Shown here: positions 12,807 through 15,058 of the stretch, piece by piece | How positions within the stretch are numbered: position 1 is the first letter of the stretch | Layout: each line of letters starts with the position of its first letter | From: Clostridiales bacterium | GTDB lineage: Bacteria; Bacillota; Clostridia; Oscillospirales; Acutalibacteraceae | Length of the DNA: 15,058 bases | Assembly (NCBI GenBank): GCA_019416395.1 | Contig: DXXH01000066.1 | Span: 1 to 15,058, forward strand | Reading direction: 5' to 3' | Translations under genes and position numbers: made by a program | The notes under the pieces: generated by a model | What the model saw: the letters and a program-made list of their open reading frames with translations, nothing else | Databases searched by the model: none | Told to the model about the DNA's origin: nothing

Positions 12807-13891
12807 ACAGCGATGCTCCTCTTTACGCCATGTTCACATCCGGCTCCACGGGCACGCCCAAGGCGGTGGTGGTCAGCCACCAGGCCGTCTTGGAGTTTAT
12901 GGAAGATTTCACCGGCCTGTTTTCCATTGGCCCCGAGGATATTCTGGGAAACCAAGCCCCCTTTGATTTTGACGTTTCCGTAAAGGATATCTATTCCTGC
13001 CTGAAAACGGGAGCCACCTTATCCATTCTTCCCAAAGAGCTTTTTTCCCGGCCCCAACAGTTGCTGGACTGGCTGTGTGACCACCGGGTGACCACCCTGA
13101 TTTGGGCAGTATCCGCCCTGTGCCTGGTCAGCGCCTTCCACGGGCTGGAATACCGCCAGCCTCGGGACGTGAAGCGGGTGCTTTTCAGCGGGGAAGAAAT
13201 GCCCTACAAGCATCTGATGGCTTGGAAACGCTGTTTGCCCCAGGCTCAATTCGCCAACCTGTACGGTCCTACGGAGATCACCTGCAACTGCGCCTACCAC
13301 CTGCTCCAAGAGGACCGGGATTACCGGAATGGAATCCCCATTGGCCGGGCATTCCCCCACAGGCAGGTGTTTCTCCTGGATCCGGACGGCCGGGAAGTGA
13401 CCGCCCCCGGGGACGTGGGGGAAATCTGCGTAGGCGGCAGCTCTTTGGCTCTGGGATATTACCACGCTCCGGATCAGACCGCCGCCGTATTTGTGGAAAA
13501 TCCCCTGCTGCCAGGATCTTCCCAGCGGATCTACCGCACAGGGGACCTGGGGCGGTACGGGGACCATGGAGAGCTGTACTTCTGCGGGCGCAAGGATTTC
13601 CAAATCAAATACCTGGGGCACCGGATCGAGCTGGAAGAAATCCAGCGGGCCGCCGCCAACCTGTCCGGGGTGGAGCGGTGCTGCTGCGTGTTCCACCAGG
13701 AAAAACACCGGCTTTACGGATTTTATTCCGGAGCCCTTTCCCCAAAAGAGCTTCACCGCCAGCTGGGGGAACTGCTGCCCAGCTATATGGTTCCCAGCGT
13801 CCTGTACAAGGTGGACCAGTTCCCCTTGACGAAAAACGGGAAAATCCACCGGCAACAGCTGTTGGAAAGGAGAGATGACTATGAACGATAA
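12803..13891 (+). CDS. Amino-acid adenylating enzyme, catalytic and C-terminal part (split gene)
   Basis: 362 aa with all later A-domain motifs: A3 T12-S-G-S-T-G-T-P-K20, A4 F54-D-F-D57-V-S, A5 Y154-G-P-T-E158, A7 Y244-R-T-G-D248, A8 G262-R-K-D-F-Q-I-K and A10 P341-L-T-K-N-G-K347 with the catalytic lysine. D57 aligns with the aspartate that holds the alpha-amino group of amino-acid substrates, so an amino acid is expected. Overall likeness is to D-alanine:carrier ligase DltA, but the F-C-G-E motif whose Cys favours D-alanine in DltA is F-S129-G-E here. The reaction should be amino acid + ATP to aminoacyl-AMP, then thioester on a phosphopantetheine carrier; no carrier is in view. There is no good ribosome site close to the ATG at 12803, so translation would depend on coupling or on an original continuous frame. 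The 3' end overlaps the decarboxylase by 11 bases. Confidence 0.88.
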   Translation: MNSDAPLYAMFTSGSTGTPKAVVVSHQAVLEFMEDFTGLFSIGPEDILGNQAPFDFDVSVKDIYSCLKTGATLSILPKELFSRPQQLLDWLCDHRVTTLIWAVSALCLVSAFHGLEYRQPRDVKRVLFSGEEMPYKHLMAWKRCLPQAQFANLYGPTEITCNCAYHLLQEDRDYRNGIPIGRAFPHRQVFLLDPDGREVTAPGDVGEICVGGSSLALGYYHAPDQTAAVFVENPLLPGSSQRIYRTGDLGRYGDHGELYFCGRKDFQIKYLGHRIELEEIQRAAANLSGVERCCCVFHQEKHRLYGFYSGALSPKELHRQLGELLPSYMVPSVLYKVDQFPLTKNGKIHRQQLLERRDDYER

Positions 13892-15058
13892 GCGCCTTCT
13901 GGAGCTTGTAGAGGGCCGGTCCACGCCCCTCTATCTTTTTGACGCCGGGAAGCTGCGAAACCGGGTCATGGAACTCCGCCGCCTGCTGCCGTCTAATGTG
14001 GGGATCTGTTACGCTGTGAAAGCCAACCCCTTTCTCGGGAAAGAGCTTTCCGGGCTGGTGGACCGGTTCGAGATCTGCTCTCCCGGAGAACTGCGCATCT
14101 GCCAGGAACTGGATCTTCCCAGGGAACAATTTGTGATCTCCGGGGTTTACAAGGAACCTGCCCTGATGAAAGAACTGATCTCCCGGCAAGGGGCCCCCTG
14201 CGTCTACACAGTGGAATCCCTGTCCCAGCTTTCCCTGCTCCGGGAAGAGGCGGTGGCCGCCAAAAAGCGGATCCCGCTTCTCCTTCGGCTGACCAGCGGC
14301 AACCAGTTTGGCCTAACCGCTCAGGAGATCCAGGAATGTGTCTCCCGTTACAGCCACCACCCCTTTTTAGAGCTGCGGGGGATCCAATATTTTTCCGGCA
14401 CCCAAAAGACATCGCTCAAGCGGCTCCGCCGGGAAATCCAGGAACTGGACGGCTTTCTGGCGGACCTGGACAGCCGTCTGGGATTCCAGGCCAAGGAACT
14501 GGAATTTGGCCCGGGGCTGCCCGTTTCCTATTTTCCCCAGGACAGTTTTGACGAAAAGGAGTATTTTCAAGAATTGTCCACCCTGCTGGAAACCATGGGG
14601 TTTTCAGGGGAAATCACCCTGGAACTGGGACGGGGTGTAACAGCCTGTTGCGGCACCTACGTGACCCGGGTTGTGGACGTGAAATCAAACAAAGCCGGGA
14701 ATTTCGCCATCGTGGATGGGGGAATTCATCACCTGGTGTATTACGGCCAGTCCATGGGCATGCGGTGTCCGCCTGTCAGACAGCTGCCCCGCCGGGACGG
14801 TTCCCCCACCCAGCTTTGGAACATTTGCGGTTCCCTGTGCACCATCAACGATATTTTGGTCAAGCAGCTCCCGGCCGTCTCCCTGGAGCCCCAGGATCTC
14901 CTGATTTTTGAAAACGCCGGCGCCTACTGCATGACCGAGGGCATTTCCCTGTTTTTGAGCCGGGATCTGCCGGAAATTGCCTTGGTGGACGAAAACGGCC
15001 TGTGCCGTACGCTCCGTCCCACCACCCCCACACATTTTCTCAACACCCCCTCTTACCC
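13881..15058 (+). CDS. Fold-type III PLP decarboxylase (DapDC/Orn-DC/BtrK-like), 3' end outside window
   Basis: Open from the ATG at 13881 to the window edge, at least 392 aa; the family is about 400-430, so it is nearly complete. AAGGAG (13867-13872) lies 8 bases upstream. PLP lysine K47 is in C-Y-A-V-K-A-N. E248-L-G-R251 corresponds to the phosphate-binding E-P-G-R. C320 and D324 in C-G-S-L-C-T-I-N-D are the active-site pair from the partner subunit. Y349 in E-N-A-G-A-Y also matches. In place of the usual H-x-H-x-G-S motif it has G-I-Q-Y-F-S-G-T-Q (167-175), so the histidine that stacks on PLP is replaced. I recall such replacements in decarboxylases of carrier-bound amino acids and the exosortase-linked branch. 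The overlap with an adenylating enzyme gene fits decarboxylation of a carrier-loaded amino acid, as BtrK does with glutamyl-carrier in butirosin synthesis. Free diaminopimelate, ornithine or lysine remain possible substrates. Confidence 0.9.
   Translation, partial: MNDKRLLELVEGRSTPLYLFDAGKLRNRVMELRRLLPSNVGICYAVKANPFLGKELSGLVDRFEICSPGELRICQELDLPREQFVISGVYKEPALMKELISRQGAPCVYTVESLSQLSLLREEAVAAKKRIPLLLRLTSGNQFGLTAQEIQECVSRYSHHPFLELRGIQYFSGTQKTSLKRLRREIQELDGFLADLDSRLGFQAKELEFGPGLPVSYFPQDSFDEKEYFQELSTLLETMGFSGEITLELGRGVTACCGTYVTRVVDVKSNKAGNFAIVDGGIHHLVYYGQSMGMRCPPVRQLPRRDGSPTQLWNICGSLCTINDILVKQLPAVSLEPQDLLIFENAGAYCMTEGISLFLSRDLPEIALVDENGLCRTLRPTTPTHFLNTPSY

Overview
The window reads as a chromosomal segment of a fairly GC-rich anaerobic Firmicute, most likely a gut-type Clostridia in or near the Oscillospiraceae/Ruminococcaceae. 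This rests on a SCIFF ranthipeptide precursor with its radical SAM maturase (a Clostridia hallmark), a triple-SLH surface protein, strong AGGAG-type ribosome binding sites, sigma-A promoters with 17-base spacers and T-run terminators. It is inference from gene content, not a database match.

Layout. (1) 47-1348: a secreted SLH-domain protein, closed by two hairpin terminators. (2) 1518-3789: a LacI-family repressor on the minus strand, divergent from a cytoplasmic TolB-like beta-propeller gene. The 330-base gap holds a promoter in each direction, each with a palindromic operator candidate. (3) 3895-6930: the SCIFF locus, with promoter, small Cys-rich precursor scfA (not a long open frame, found by reading), a terminator-like hairpin, SPASM maturase scfB and a PLP-dependent Orn/Lys/Arg-decarboxylase-like gene whose ATG overlaps the scfB stop. 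It ends in a strong bidirectional terminator. (4) 7106-9211: a YeiH-family transporter (minus) divergent from a LysR regulator, the classical yeiH/yeiE-like arrangement. (5) 9350-15058: an envelope-themed run on the plus strand. It has a Ser/Lys-repeat lipoprotein behind an elaborate promoter, an OmpR-type response regulator, its histidine kinase, a DltA/NRPS-like amino-acid adenylating enzyme split into two overlapping frames, and a fold-type III PLP decarboxylase that runs off the window.

Two parts deserve most attention. The SCIFF peptide is unusual: it has a seventh cysteine, and Gly at the position where the Thr cross-link acceptor normally follows the fifth core cysteine. In region 5, an adenylation enzyme followed by a PLP decarboxylase resembles systems in which an amino acid is loaded on a carrier protein and decarboxylated there. 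Next to a sensor pair and a polycationic lipoprotein, this suggests an undescribed cell-surface charge or modification module. The carrier protein and acceptor genes, if they exist, lie beyond position 15058.

No rRNA, tRNA, insertion sequence, CRISPR array or phage gene was seen.
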